DNA of 64,000 nt from Sphingobium sp. DEHP117 (GCF_030867385.1 NZ_JAPFBJ010000001.1:1-64000); one strand, 5' to 3'; shown: positions 7,260 through 16,052, numbered from the stretch's first letter. Translations and numbers: made by a program. Notes: generated by a model from the sequence alone, not told the origin.

Positions 7260-9798
7260 GCCTACCATTGAGCAAATTCTCACCCCAAAGCCGGAAGCTC
7301 GCCCGCGCATATATGCTTACGCTATTGCGGACGATGCTCACGCTGGAATGCTCAAGGTCGGACAGACCACGCGCGACGTCAAGCAGCGCATTGCCGAGCA
7401 GCTCAAGACCGCTGCCATCACAAACTACACCATTGAGCTGGACGAATGCGCAGAACGTGATGACGGGAGTATCATCACCGATCATGCTGTGCGTGACGCG
7501 CTAAAGCGCAAAGGGTTTGCAAATCCTCAGCTCGAATGGATGCAATGCACGGTTGCAAACGTGAAAACCGTGCTCGCAGAGCTTCGCACCGGGCAGATTT
7601 TCAGCGGCACGCACCACGAGGATTTCCCTCCGCGTGACGAACAGGCGCGTGCCGTTCAGCAGACCTACGACTATTATCAATCCCGCTGGCAGGAAGACGA
7701 TAAGGCTGTTCCGCGCTTTCTGTGGAACGCTAAAATGCGCTTCGGGAAGACCTTCACCAGCTACCAACTTGCAAAGAAGCTGGATGCAAAGCGGGTCTTG
7801 GTCCTGACCTTCAAGCCCGCTGTTGAAGATGCGTGGCAGACCGACCTTGAAAGCCACGTCGATTTTGACGGCTGGCGCTACCTGTCGCGGAACGCTGGGG
7901 GCGACCCACGCGACGTTTCCGCCGATACGCCGCTGGTGTATTTCGGTTCATTCCAAGACCTTTTAGGCCGCGACAAGGCTGGCAATATCAAGCCGCGCAA
8001 TGAGTGGATTCACACGATCAACTGGGATTTGGTTGTGTTTGACGAATACCATTTCGGCGCATGGCGCGACACGGCGAAGGAGCTTTTTGAGGGGGAAGAT
8101 GCGGCAGTCGCCAAAAAGGAAGAAAGCCTCGAATATGCTTCCGATCTTGAGGATGTGAACGAGGATTTGGGGGTTCTTTCGGAGAACGAAACCGAGTTTC
8201 TCCCGATCACGACGCAAGCCTATCTTTACCTCTCAGGCACACCTTTCAAGGCTCTCGCCACGGGCGAGTTCATTGAAGAGCAGATTTTCAACTGGACTTA
8301 CACTGACGAGCAGAAGGCGAAGGCCGACTTCGCATCAAAACACCCGAACAAGCGCAACCCCTATGGTGCGCTACCACAAATGCGCCTGCTTACTTACCAG
8401 ATGCCTGATGAGCTTCTGGCAATCGCCAGCGCGGGGGAATTTGATGAGTTCGATCTCAACGCGTTTTTTGCGGCGACTGGCACCGAAGATATGGCAGAGT
8501 TCAAGCACAAGACTGATGTGCAAAAATGGCTCGACATTATCCGAGGCGGATATGCACCGCAGGCCGTTGAAAGCCTTAAAACCGGCACGCGCCCGCCGTT
8601 CCCTTATTCCGATGTGCGGTTACTACCCTATCTCCAACACTCGTTTTGGTTCTTGCCGAATGTCGCGGCCTGCCACGCGATGGCGAACCTGCTTGCTGAA
8701 AAGCACAATGTTTTTTGGCATGACTACAAGTTAATTGTCTCGGCTGGTGCCACGGCAGGTATCGGTTTGGATGCCTTGCCGCCCGTTCGCAAGGCGGTTG
8801 GCAGCGGGTTTGATACAAAGTCCATCACCCTGTCTTGCGGCAAACTGACCACGGGCGTCACGGTGGCGCAGTGGTCGTCTATTCTGATGCTACGCAACCT
8901 GAAATCCCCCGAAACATACTTTCAGGCGGCGTTCCGGGTGCAATCGCCGTGGTCGATTAAAAATCCGAACGGCGACAATCCCAATGAGGAAGAAATCCTC
9001 AAGCCCGTGTGTTTCGTATTCGATTTTGCACCGACGCGGGCGCTCCGCCAGTTGTCGGAATATGGGATTGGCCTCTCACCCGGAGAACCGAACCCTGAAA
9101 ATGCGGTGAGCGAGCTAGTCTCGTTCCTCCCCGTTCTCGCTTACGACGGCGCGAACATGACGCAGATCGACGCTGGCGGCATTCTCGACATTGCGATGGC
9201 GGGAACGTCCGCGACGCTCCTCGCCCGCAAATGGGAGTCCGCATTGCTCGTCAATGTAGACAACGACACGTTGCGTCGCGTCCTTGATAATGAGGAAGCA
9301 ATGGCGGCAGTCGAGCGCATTGAGGGATGGCGTTCTCTCGGTGACAACGTAATTGAAACGATCATCAACAAGAGTGAGACGGTCAAAGACCTTAAAAACA
9401 AGGCCAAGGAGAAAGGCGGGGAGCTGACTGCAAAGGAAAAGAAGGAGCTAACTGAGGAGGAGAAGGAATACAAATCCAAGCGGAAGCTCGTTCAGGAAAA
9501 GCTGATAAAGTTTGCCACCCGCATCCCCGCCTTCATGTATCTGACCGATTTCCGCGAGAATACCTTGCAGGACGTGATCACGAAATTGGAGCCGGACCTT
9601 TTCCATACCGTGACGGGTCTGACCGTAGCTGACTTCCACCTTCTCGTGCGGCTCAAGGTTTTCAACACGGAGCGGATGAACGAGGCGGTATTTGCTTTCC
9701 GCCGCTACGAGGACGCATCGCTTCGATATACCGGCATAGAAAGCCATGATGGCCTAACCCATTACGGCCTCTACGATACAGTTGTGGCGAAGGAATAA
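7252..9798 (+). CDS. GIY-YIG nuclease fused to SF2 helicase, restriction subunit of the cassette
   Basis: An 848-aa fusion. Residues about 18-110 look like a GIY-YIG nuclease of the T5orf172/MUG113 type: IYAYAI stands for GIY and LKVGQT for YIG, followed by RDVKQRIAEQ. Residues about 125-700 form a superfamily-2 helicase: Walker A variant AKMRFGKT (160-167) and DEYH box (264-267), with a sensor-like YLYLSGTP after it. A Lys/Glu-rich helical stretch follows near residue 720. By analogy with type I and III restriction it would translocate DNA and cut unmethylated targets, with the two upstream methyltransferases protecting the host. I cannot place it in a named restriction type. It ends 4 bp from the end of the convergent ABC-3C operon. 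Confidence 0.82.
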   Translation: MNKPTIEQILTPKPEARPRIYAYAIADDAHAGMLKVGQTTRDVKQRIAEQLKTAAITNYTIELDECAERDDGSIITDHAVRDALKRKGFANPQLEWMQCTVANVKTVLAELRTGQIFSGTHHEDFPPRDEQARAVQQTYDYYQSRWQEDDKAVPRFLWNAKMRFGKTFTSYQLAKKLDAKRVLVLTFKPAVEDAWQTDLESHVDFDGWRYLSRNAGGDPRDVSADTPLVYFGSFQDLLGRDKAGNIKPRNEWIHTINWDLVVFDEYHFGAWRDTAKELFEGEDAAVAKKEESLEYASDLEDVNEDLGVLSENETEFLPITTQAYLYLSGTPFKALATGEFIEEQIFNWTYTDEQKAKADFASKHPNKRNPYGALPQMRLLTYQMPDELLAIASAGEFDEFDLNAFFAATGTEDMAEFKHKTDVQKWLDIIRGGYAPQAVESLKTGTRPPFPYSDVRLLPYLQHSFWFLPNVAACHAMANLLAEKHNVFWHDYKLIVSAGATAGIGLDALPPVRKAVGSGFDTKSITLSCGKLTTGVTVAQWSSILMLRNLKSPETYFQAAFRVQSPWSIKNPNGDNPNEEEILKPVCFVFDFAPTRALRQLSEYGIGLSPGEPNPENAVSELVSFLPVLAYDGANMTQIDAGGILDIAMAGTSATLLARKWESALLVNVDNDTLRRVLDNEEAMAAVERIEGWRSLGDNVIETIINKSETVKDLKNKAKEKGGELTAKEKKELTEEEKEYKSKRKLVQEKLIKFATRIPAFMYLTDFRENTLQDVITKLEPDLFHTVTGLTVADFHLLVRLKVFNTERMNEAVFAFRRYEDASLRYTGIESHDGLTHYGLYDTVVAKE

Positions 9799-9802
9799 AA
9801 AT

Positions 9803-11548
9803 TTAAAAGCGAAAGCCTAAAAGACTGCCTGAAGGGTCGGTATCTGTCAGAACAAGGCGCACAAGGGCGTTATGATCAAAGCCCTGCGTGAAATCAGCGG
9901 TCGGAAGCATGTCCGTATTCAGCGTCAGAATGTATTGAAAACCGTGCTTTTGAGCCATTTGCTCGGCAAGCTCGATCGCGTGTGCGCGCTGGCGAGGGTC
10001 AACCCCGTCGAACATGGTGCTATCGTGGATCAGAAAGTCGATACCTAGCCCGCGTATCCGCGCAAAGCAAATCGCCATGAGGTCATAACAGAAGATTTTC
10101 ATCTTGCTGATGCCCTCGCTCTGATTGCCATCGATCTCTACATCAAACCGATAGCCAGTTTCATCTATATCAATGACAAGGCGGCCCGGCGATTTATAGA
10201 GATGCTCGGAAAAATCGGAAAAAAGAGTGAGTGCCTGCGTCCATATCTCTCTGCGATCTTCGTAATCTAGCTCCGTTGACCGCTTTAACTCGACAGTTTC
10301 GACCTTTATCTGATCCACCTTCGTGGTCATTTGCCGAACTTGGTTGATCCGGGTTGTCAGGCTGTCCACGCGCAGGCGCGTTGCCGCATGAAGGTCTTGC
10401 AGGCGGGTAAATTCCTCGAGCGCGCCATGTCCTTGCAGGGTCATCAAGAGTCCCGCGCGGCGATTGGTAAGGTCCTCGATCCGCCCTTCGTTTTTCGCGG
10501 TTATGGCAGTCAGTTCTGCGATCTCTTTTGCGATGAACTGCTGTCGGTTTTTGATGATGGCCTGGTTGAACTCGCGCGCTTCGTCGAGGGTCCGCTTAAC
10601 AGCGTTCGGGAGCGCCACACCGGCTTCTTGATATAGAGCTTCCAGCTTGTCGCCAGCGGGCGCGGCCTCTTCCGCAGTCAGCGCACGATAGCGGTCGGCA
10701 CGGCGCTGGTCGGTGATGTTGGCATTGACGAGCTGGTGGATTTCCTCGGTGAGCTTGTTCGCCTCGCGTTCGATCTCTCTGTATTGTGGAAGAACCTGAA
10801 AGGTTTTGAGAGCTTCGGCCTCTTTTACGAGTTGGCCTTCCAACCGCACGCGCTGCGCTTCCAGCTCGCCGAGCGAGCTAAGCTCCCCATCAATCGCGCC
10901 GGTCTTGATTGCTTTTTTCAGCGCATCTAGGGCGTTCTTCTGATCTTTGAGCTGCTGCCAACGCGCTGCTTTTTCCCAGTTCAGTCCCAGTAAGAAAGCA
11001 TTGTGGACCTGTATGTCCCAAACTTTCTGATTGCCGAAATGGGTGAACGGCGAGTCATATGCGCCGTGCACGTTCCGGGTGAAATACGACAAAAGCGAGC
11101 GAGCGGATGGATGATAATTCTCGCTGTTGGCTGCGCTGGGTAAGCCAAAAAGCGCCCAGGCGAGTACGGATCTCCATTTTTTGAGATCAAGAACAGGTAC
11201 GTCGTCCTTGTTCTTTTCCGGCACGATGAGCCAGCCGGTAGTGTCCCCGGTGATCTCGAAGGTGCCGGGAACGGCGGTCGAGCGCGTGACCGAAACCTCT
11301 TTTCCCTTGAGGGTAAGGTCCAGCGTGAACGACCATTCTGCGAGGGATTCGACGCGAAGGCCCTTGTCGGGGCTGGTGTTTGATCCGAGGCAGAAATCAA
11401 TGATCTCAAGGAGGGTCGATTTCCCGAGACCGTTCGTGGTGTCCTTATCGCCTGCGGCTTTCGAGCGATCTGCAAGGATCAGGTTGACCCCTGCCTCGAA
11501 GGTAACGGTGCGGAAGCCACGCTTATTGGCTCTAACGGCGCGGATCAT
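9803..11548 (-). CDS. ABC-3C system SMC-like ATPase (DUF2326)
   Basis: A 581-aa SMC/Rad50-like ABC ATPase. The N-terminal Walker A is NGLGKSTL (39-46) inside the DUF2326 pattern ILADRSK..DTTNGLGKST..IDFCLG. A long helical/coiled-coil region follows (about 190-440). The C-terminal half of the ATPase carries FLIHDSTMFDGVDPRQ, the Walker B/D-loop region of this family. In ABC-three-component systems such an ATPase senses invader DNA or its replication products and releases an effector. It is the last gene of a three-gene operon and starts within the end of the middle-component gene (4-base overlap). Confidence 0.85.
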   Translation of the reverse strand: MIRAVRANKRGFRTVTFEAGVNLILADRSKAAGDKDTTNGLGKSTLLEIIDFCLGSNTSPDKGLRVESLAEWSFTLDLTLKGKEVSVTRSTAVPGTFEITGDTTGWLIVPEKNKDDVPVLDLKKWRSVLAWALFGLPSAANSENYHPSARSLLSYFTRNVHGAYDSPFTHFGNQKVWDIQVHNAFLLGLNWEKAARWQQLKDQKNALDALKKAIKTGAIDGELSSLGELEAQRVRLEGQLVKEAEALKTFQVLPQYREIEREANKLTEEIHQLVNANITDQRRADRYRALTAEEAAPAGDKLEALYQEAGVALPNAVKRTLDEAREFNQAIIKNRQQFIAKEIAELTAITAKNEGRIEDLTNRRAGLLMTLQGHGALEEFTRLQDLHAATRLRVDSLTTRINQVRQMTTKVDQIKVETVELKRSTELDYEDRREIWTQALTLFSDFSEHLYKSPGRLVIDIDETGYRFDVEIDGNQSEGISKMKIFCYDLMAICFARIRGLGIDFLIHDSTMFDGVDPRQRAHAIELAEQMAQKHGFQYILTLNTDMLPTADFTQGFDHNALVRLVLTDTDPSGSLLGFRF

Positions 11549-11772
11549 GGGTTCGCTCGCACGAGAAGGCCGTCACGAAGGTCGATTGCGCCAATCAGAA
11601 ACAAGAGATTGGATGCCAATGCGAAGCGCTCGAACGTGCCGACATTGGGCTCGTTCCGCACGCGATCCCATAGGTTGGAAACGGTCGTTGGCTGACCGAG
11701 AAAGCGCAAGAGTGTAGCGCCCACGCCGATCAGCGCATTGTCTTCGGGAATATGTTTGGTCGGCAATATCAT
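11545..11772 (-). CDS. ABC-3C middle component (MC6-like)
   Basis: A 75-aa protein beginning MILPTKHIPEDNALIGVGA and ending GAIDLRDGLLVRANP, the pattern I recall for 'ABC-three component system middle component 6', a small winged-helix-like protein linking effector and ATPase. The start ATG at 11772 overlaps the stop of the effector gene (ATGA). A longer upstream frame exists to 11871 but lies wholly in the effector gene and does not look like this family. Function is assigned from sequence pattern plus the flanking genes. Confidence 0.82.
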   Translation of the reverse strand: MILPTKHIPEDNALIGVGATLLRFLGQPTTVSNLWDRVRNEPNVGTFERFALASNLLFLIGAIDLRDGLLVRANP

Positions 11773-12521
11773 TTTTCGAACACGTCGCAAATTTCGAACA
11801 GATAAACCAGCACAGCGAGTCCCGCCGTGCGGTCGCCCTGCTTCTTGAGGCCCCGGACAGCGAATGCGCACATCAGCTCAAACAGCTCATCGCCCTTATG
11901 ACCCTTGTGTTTGAGGGCATAATACTCAGCGAGAAAACCCGATTTCAGCTTGTCTGGAAAATCGGAATCAAGCTGTGTCTCCGCTTCGACATAACCCGCC
12001 ACTGTCGCTTGCGAAACAAGACCGGCAGCTATGATGTGCCTAGAAGCATTCGTTAGATCGTTTTTCCTAATCTTTTCATCGGGCGGAACAACCTCGAATG
12101 ACGTAGCCCCACCAGATGGCGGCTGTGTGGCTACCCAAGCGACGGCAGATGCCAACTCGGGGAACGCAACATCCGCAAACGCTTCGATCATCGTTTCGCG
12201 GACTTTAGTTTCGTGCTCGGTCTTGATCTTGACCAATCTCTCCACCGGCCAATCCGCTTCCACTTTGTCAATGATGGTGTGATCGTGGGTGCAAAAGTAG
12301 ATCAGATTGGCGATTCCGTTCCGATCCACGTCGGACATTGACGCGTCGTAACGTGGAGCGATGGATTTCTCGCCTTTGATATGGGCAGCCTCAGCCACAT
12401 AGGTATCGGTCCCGACCGTTGCGTCGTAAGTCAGATGCTTCCCACAGCCGGGCATTGCGCATATGCCGCCGCTGCGCATGGCAAGTAAAATTTTAGTCGC
12501 CGAACTTACACTCACACTCAC
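11769..12521 (-). CDS. ABC-3C effector: HNH nuclease with ABC-3C C-terminal domain
   Basis: A 250-aa protein with an N-terminal HNH endonuclease: zinc pair C21xxxxC26, AEAAHI (His47), NGIANLIYFCTHDH (Asn72, Cys77, His79/His81). The C-terminal part (about 140-250) is a small helical domain of the kind that tethers effectors to the middle component in ABC-3C systems. It is the first gene of the operon. Several GTG codons in tandem (12521, 12515) could serve as start; the first is given. It would cut DNA when the ATPase complex is triggered. Confidence 0.82.
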   Translation of the reverse strand: MSVSVSSATKILLAMRSGGICAMPGCGKHLTYDATVGTDTYVAEAAHIKGEKSIAPRYDASMSDVDRNGIANLIYFCTHDHTIIDKVEADWPVERLVKIKTEHETKVRETMIEAFADVAFPELASAVAWVATQPPSGGATSFEVVPPDEKIRKNDLTNASRHIIAAGLVSQATVAGYVEAETQLDSDFPDKLKSGFLAEYYALKHKGHKGDELFELMCAFAVRGLKKQGDRTAGLAVLVYLFEICDVFEK

Positions 12522-12689
12522 GTCTTGGCTGGCCAGCCCCTCCCATTAGGTTTTGCGGACAACCGGACGCATCGAACCGAACTCTTACCCAAGTCTCGGG
12601 TATAACTCGTCAAATGAATGCACGAGTTGCTTGCCCCTCAGTCGATGCGCCGCGCTTATCACGCGATTCATGGATCATATCAGGACAAC

Positions 12690-12930
12690 AGGGCGGGCGG
12701 TAGGCCCTTTGGAGAGGCTTGACTCCAAGCGGCAGGCACGCCCCTTTGATCGTCTCGATGGGCGAAACCATTGTGCGGGTCCAAGGGCGGCATACGCCTT
12801 GGTCTCGATGAAATCGTCATGGGGTCAAGGGGAGCAGGAACGCTCCCCTGCCGCGCTGGAAGCAGCTGGGTTCAAAGGGGTCAGGCACGCCCCTTGTCGA
12901 TGGGGTTTGGGGAGCGCCGAAGGCTCCCCA
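12690..12930. repeat. Array of at least six GC-rich hairpins
   Basis: Successive stem-loops: 12690-12708 (AGGGC/GCCCT); 12709-12728 (TTGGAG/CTCCAA); 12781-12802 (CCAAGG/CCTTGG); 12828-12849 (AGGGGAGC/GCTCCCCT, perfect 8-bp stem, 6-nt loop); 12875-12895 (AAGGGG/CCCCTT); 12908-12930 (TGGGGAGC/GCTCCCCA, perfect 8-bp stem, 7-nt loop). The phrase caggcacgcccctt occurs twice (about 12733 and 12882), so part of the array arose by duplication. No T-runs follow the stems, so they do not look like terminators. Confidence 0.6.
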
Positions 12931-13020
12931 TCGGTGCGGGATAGGCTCGATGCCGATTTCCGCGCCACGGCGAGAGGGATGCAACGGGAGAGTGCTGCGA
13001 AGCTCAGCGTCTCCCTTGCC

Positions 13021-13063
13021 AAGATATGCGACAGGGGCACTTCCGTGACACGTCGCACATCTT
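13021..13063. repeat. Long inverted repeat, possible oriT core
   Basis: AAGATATGCGAC (13021-13032) faces GTCGCACATCTT (13052-13063), 11 of 12 positions paired, with a 19-nt spacer. Plasmid transfer origins commonly have such an inverted repeat beside the nic site. The location next to a hairpin array and about 1.3 kb upstream of a coupling-protein gene supports this, but no relaxase gene is visible and no nic site can be named. Confidence 0.35.
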
Positions 13064-13087
13064 GCGGTCAGCGTAAGCGACGTTTTT

Positions 13088-13327
13088 TTAGATACCTGAG
13101 CCTGTATCATATAGATATAGAGTGACGGGAACTGGCGCTCCCATGGCCCACAAAATGGCATCGTTGAGCGAAATGCCACTTTTCTCGTCATAGACCAGTT
13201 CATCGTCTCCGGGAGGCTGCGTATCAGAATCAGCGACGTTGTTATCGTGCCAAGTAGCTTCGATAACGGCGTTGATTTTCTTCCATCGGAATGGTCGGGT
13301 TCTGCTGTCGATAATATTATATATCAT
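13088..13327 (-). CDS. Small acidic hypothetical protein
   Basis: A 79-aa frame with a credible protein composition (PPGDDELVYDEKSG, SLNDAILWAMGAPVPVTLYLYD). It is not overlapped by a better gene. The start is ATG at 13327, with weak purine-rich sequence (cgagaatg) upstream. No family is recognised. It lies between the hairpin block and the coupling-protein operon, on the opposite strand. Confidence 0.5.
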   Translation of the reverse strand: MIYNIIDSRTRPFRWKKINAVIEATWHDNNVADSDTQPPGDDELVYDEKSGISLNDAILWAMGAPVPVTLYLYDTGSGI

Positions 13328-13478
13328 TCTCGATATTACCCCTGATGTTTGTCGTTCACAATATTGGCGTCGAGACTGAGGCTCAGGCTCTTCCGCTGAA
13401 TTAGCTCTATCCCCCCGCCGTTGAAACTGGCGTCGCTAGTCAGGCTCCATCCGCAATTTCACGAGATGGAGATTTACC

Positions 13479-14255
13479 ATGAACCAGCCCGAACTTCCCA
13501 GCCTTCCCCCGATGCCGTCTGCTACGCCTTCACAGCAGGCGGAGATGCCACAGCCGCTTTCCGGCAATGCGCGTTCTCAGTCCAATACCGTAGCCCCGAT
13601 GGGAGGGAAGCGGTTGCGGCAAATGCTGACGGTGTTCGCCACCGGCAGCATCGGTCTGGTGGCACTTCTGGGCGTAGGTCAGCTTGTGCTGCGCCCCGGT
13701 CTGCGCCCGACCGATCTCATCGCAATATTCGAGGCGCAGACGGAGATTTCCATCTTCAACCAGCGGCTCGGTGTCGAACCCGGCAAGGTCGAGTTCACCG
13801 AGGACCAGTACCGCGCGAAGATCGCGGAAGCAGAACGTGCCGGACAGGCCAAAGCCGAGGTCGCATTCCAGAAGGAGCTTGCCGTGGTGCAGGCCGACAA
13901 GGAGCGTGTGGTTGGCGCATATCAGACGCTTTATCAGCGCACCAATATCATTGCGCAGGCCGCCGTGCAGATGGAGAGCATCGCGCTACAATTTCGTCAA
14001 CGTCTGATCGAGCAGACGAACGGCGGTCGGGTCATAACCATCACCGTTTACGATGCGGCCTGCGGCTTCGGTTTTCCGGACGCGTGCGAGAAGGCACGGC
14101 AAATCCGCGAGGGAATGATTGCAGAATCGTCCGCACTGACGGAGGGCAATGTCGCCCGTAAGGTCAACAGCTTGATGGCGGACATTCCCGATCCGGCATC
14201 ATTTGTGGTGCAGGAAGATCGCCGCCGTCACGGCGCACCGCATATCGAGCGGTAA
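13479..14255 (+). CDS. Single-pass membrane protein of unknown function upstream of the coupling protein
   Basis: A 258-aa protein. A Pro/Ser/Gln-rich cytoplasmic N-terminus (1-45) precedes one hydrophobic segment (about 50-72, LTVFATGSIGLVALLGVGQLVL). An extended helical region (about 95-170) may be coiled-coil, with two cysteines (DAACGFGFPDACEKA) near 190-200. A Shine-Dalgarno-like ggag precedes the ATG. It is followed by a strong terminator and then the coupling-protein gene on the same strand. Because the neighbouring coupling protein lacks its own membrane anchor, this protein could be a membrane partner, but that is speculation. Confidence 0.7.
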   Translation: MNQPELPSLPPMPSATPSQQAEMPQPLSGNARSQSNTVAPMGGKRLRQMLTVFATGSIGLVALLGVGQLVLRPGLRPTDLIAIFEAQTEISIFNQRLGVEPGKVEFTEDQYRAKIAEAERAGQAKAEVAFQKELAVVQADKERVVGAYQTLYQRTNIIAQAAVQMESIALQFRQRLIEQTNGGRVITITVYDAACGFGFPDACEKARQIREGMIAESSALTEGNVARKVNSLMADIPDPASFVVQEDRRRHGAPHIER

Positions 14256-14277
14256 CAAGACGTATTCCCCCGATCCT

Positions 14278-14315
14278 GACCCGCCGCGTCTTTATGATGC
14301 GGCGGGTCTTTCCTT
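14278..14315 (+). terminator. Rho-independent terminator before the coupling-protein gene
   Basis: Perfect 10-bp stem GACCCGCCGC (14278-14287) / GCGGCGGGTC (14299-14308) followed by tttcctt. It lies 22 bp after the preceding stop and 16 bp before the coupling-protein start, so that gene would need read-through or its own initiation. Confidence 0.65.
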
Positions 14316-14330
14316 GTCTGGAATCTGCCT

Positions 14331-16052
14331 ATGTCCCTGTTCGATGATTTTCCGCGTGGTCGTCCGAACTATCCTTCGCGCCATGACCAGCTCGGCACCG
14401 CAAGCTGGCGCACCGATCTCCCCGTATGGCGCGAGGGCGCGATATGGCTCGGCCATGACGATGGCGGACGCGATATCGGCTATGCCGATGACAGGCATAT
14501 TGTCACGATAGCAGGAAGCCGGGCCGGGAAAGGCAGGTCGGTTCTTATACCCAATGCCCTGCGCTGGCCGGGCAGCGCCTTCTTCCTCGATCCCAAGGGC
14601 GAGAATGCGACACTCACCGCAACCAAACGCGCAGAGCGTAGGGGGCATATCGTTGCCGTGCTTGACCCCAAGCGAGTTGCGAATGTTCCTGATGAATGTC
14701 GCGTCTCGTTCAACCCGCTCACCCTCATTGACGGCGATGATGACGATGCGCTCGATTATGCTGCCGCCATCGGTGATGCTCTGATGATTTCCGGTAGCGA
14801 CAAGGATGTCCACTGGACCGAAAGCGCACGGGGCATCATCGAAGCCCTGATCCTTCATGTCGCCACAACAGAAATCGGCACGGCACGCTCCCTTGTCAGA
14901 GTGCGCCAGCTCCTCACTATCGGCGATCCTGATTATGCCGATATGCTGAATGCGGAAGAAGCGACGAAAGGCGACAAAGCCAGAAAGTTCAGTCCGTTCG
15001 ATGCGCTGTGGCGGTCGATGTCGTCCAGCATCGCAAGGAACGATGCCGTGCGCGATGTAATCCGGGGTGCGGCTCACTCGATCCTCGACATGGGCGAGAA
15101 TGAGCGCGGCAGCGTTTTGTCCACCGCGCGGCGCAATACAGCTTTCCTGTCATCATCATGGATGCGGCGCTGCCTCGAAGGTGACGGCGATAACGTGCTT
15201 GACATCGATCTCCTCAAAACCGCGCCAAAGGGTATGTCGCTTTATGTCTGCCTGCCTGCGCGGTTCCTGCCGACCCATGCGCGGCTGCTTCGTCTGATGC
15301 TTGGATTGTCTCTGTATAAAATGGAGGAGCAGGGATTGGAAAAGCCCGCCTGTGGGCATCCGGTGTTGTTCTTCCTCGATGAGTTCGCGGCATTGGGCCG
15401 CATGGAGAGTATCGAGAAGGCTGCGGGCCTGATGGCGGGGTTCGGCGTGAAGCTCTGGGCCGTGCTTCAGGATTTGGGCCAGTTGCAGCAGCACTTCCGC
15501 TTTTCATGGCAGACGTTCCTCGCCAACGCTGGTATTCTGCAATTCTTCGCCAATTCGGACATGACGACGCTGGAATGGATTTCCAAGCGGCTGGGGCAGA
15601 TTGAGCTTATCCGCGAGACGAAGGGGCAATCATCCTCGTCATCGACGCAGGTAAGCAAGAGCCAGGGCAAAACGGAAACTTCCGGCTGGTCGCGCTCGAC
15701 AGGCAAGAGCGAAGGCTATTCCGAAATGCCGGACCTGTCGCAGATCGCCGCGAGGGACGCAGGGAGCGGCCTGATTCCGTACATGGCACGCTCGAACGCC
15801 AGCGGCACGGGGCAGAATGTTTCGGCATCAATTCAGGATGGGCAATCCGGCGGCGAGAGCATCCAGCGTGGCGATAGCGCATCATCCGGCAACAGTGAAA
15901 GCCAGACGAAAACAGAATCCATCCACCGCACGCCGCTGCTGAACCCCGATGAAATCGCGCGTCTGCTGGACAGATCAACCTCCCGTCAACTCGTCTTCCT
16001 CGACAATCAGGCTGCAATCCTCAAGCGAGTGAATTGGGATGAGATGGATTAA
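14331..16052 (+). CDS. Type IV secretion coupling protein (TraG/VirD4 family), soluble form
   Basis: A 573-aa ATPase that couples relaxosome DNA to a type IV secretion channel. The Walker A GSRAGKGRS (62-70), the VirD4-type FFLDPKGEN, Walker B VLFFLDE (345-351) and the arginine-rich AFLSSSWMRRCL region are all present. The usual two N-terminal transmembrane helices of VirD4/TraG are absent: the protein starts directly with the ATPase domain. Residues about 434-535 form a Ser/Gln/Gly-rich low-complexity tail. No relaxase or mating-pore gene is visible nearby, so it would act with a helper system. Confidence 0.85.
   Translation: MSLFDDFPRGRPNYPSRHDQLGTASWRTDLPVWREGAIWLGHDDGGRDIGYADDRHIVTIAGSRAGKGRSVLIPNALRWPGSAFFLDPKGENATLTATKRAERRGHIVAVLDPKRVANVPDECRVSFNPLTLIDGDDDDALDYAAAIGDALMISGSDKDVHWTESARGIIEALILHVATTEIGTARSLVRVRQLLTIGDPDYADMLNAEEATKGDKARKFSPFDALWRSMSSSIARNDAVRDVIRGAAHSILDMGENERGSVLSTARRNTAFLSSSWMRRCLEGDGDNVLDIDLLKTAPKGMSLYVCLPARFLPTHARLLRLMLGLSLYKMEEQGLEKPACGHPVLFFLDEFAALGRMESIEKAAGLMAGFGVKLWAVLQDLGQLQQHFRFSWQTFLANAGILQFFANSDMTTLEWISKRLGQIELIRETKGQSSSSSTQVSKSQGKTETSGWSRSTGKSEGYSEMPDLSQIAARDAGSGLIPYMARSNASGTGQNVSASIQDGQSGGESIQRGDSASSGNSESQTKTESIHRTPLLNPDEIARLLDRSTSRQLVFLDNQAAILKRVNWDEMD

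Larger units (their letters stand above)
12522..13087. other. Non-coding block with GC-rich hairpins and oriT-like repeat
   Basis: About 565 bp without a convincing gene. Frames that cross it (for example 12553-13125 plus) have repetitive, low-plausibility translations. The block is filled with short inverted repeats, described separately. It separates the defence genes from the coupling-protein region and may be a transfer-origin or leading region of a plasmid-derived element. Confidence 0.6.

Noticed and set aside
12553..13125. 190-codon plus-strand frame across the hairpin block
   Set aside because: It is made of the inverted repeats themselves, with an implausible composition and no ribosome-binding site.
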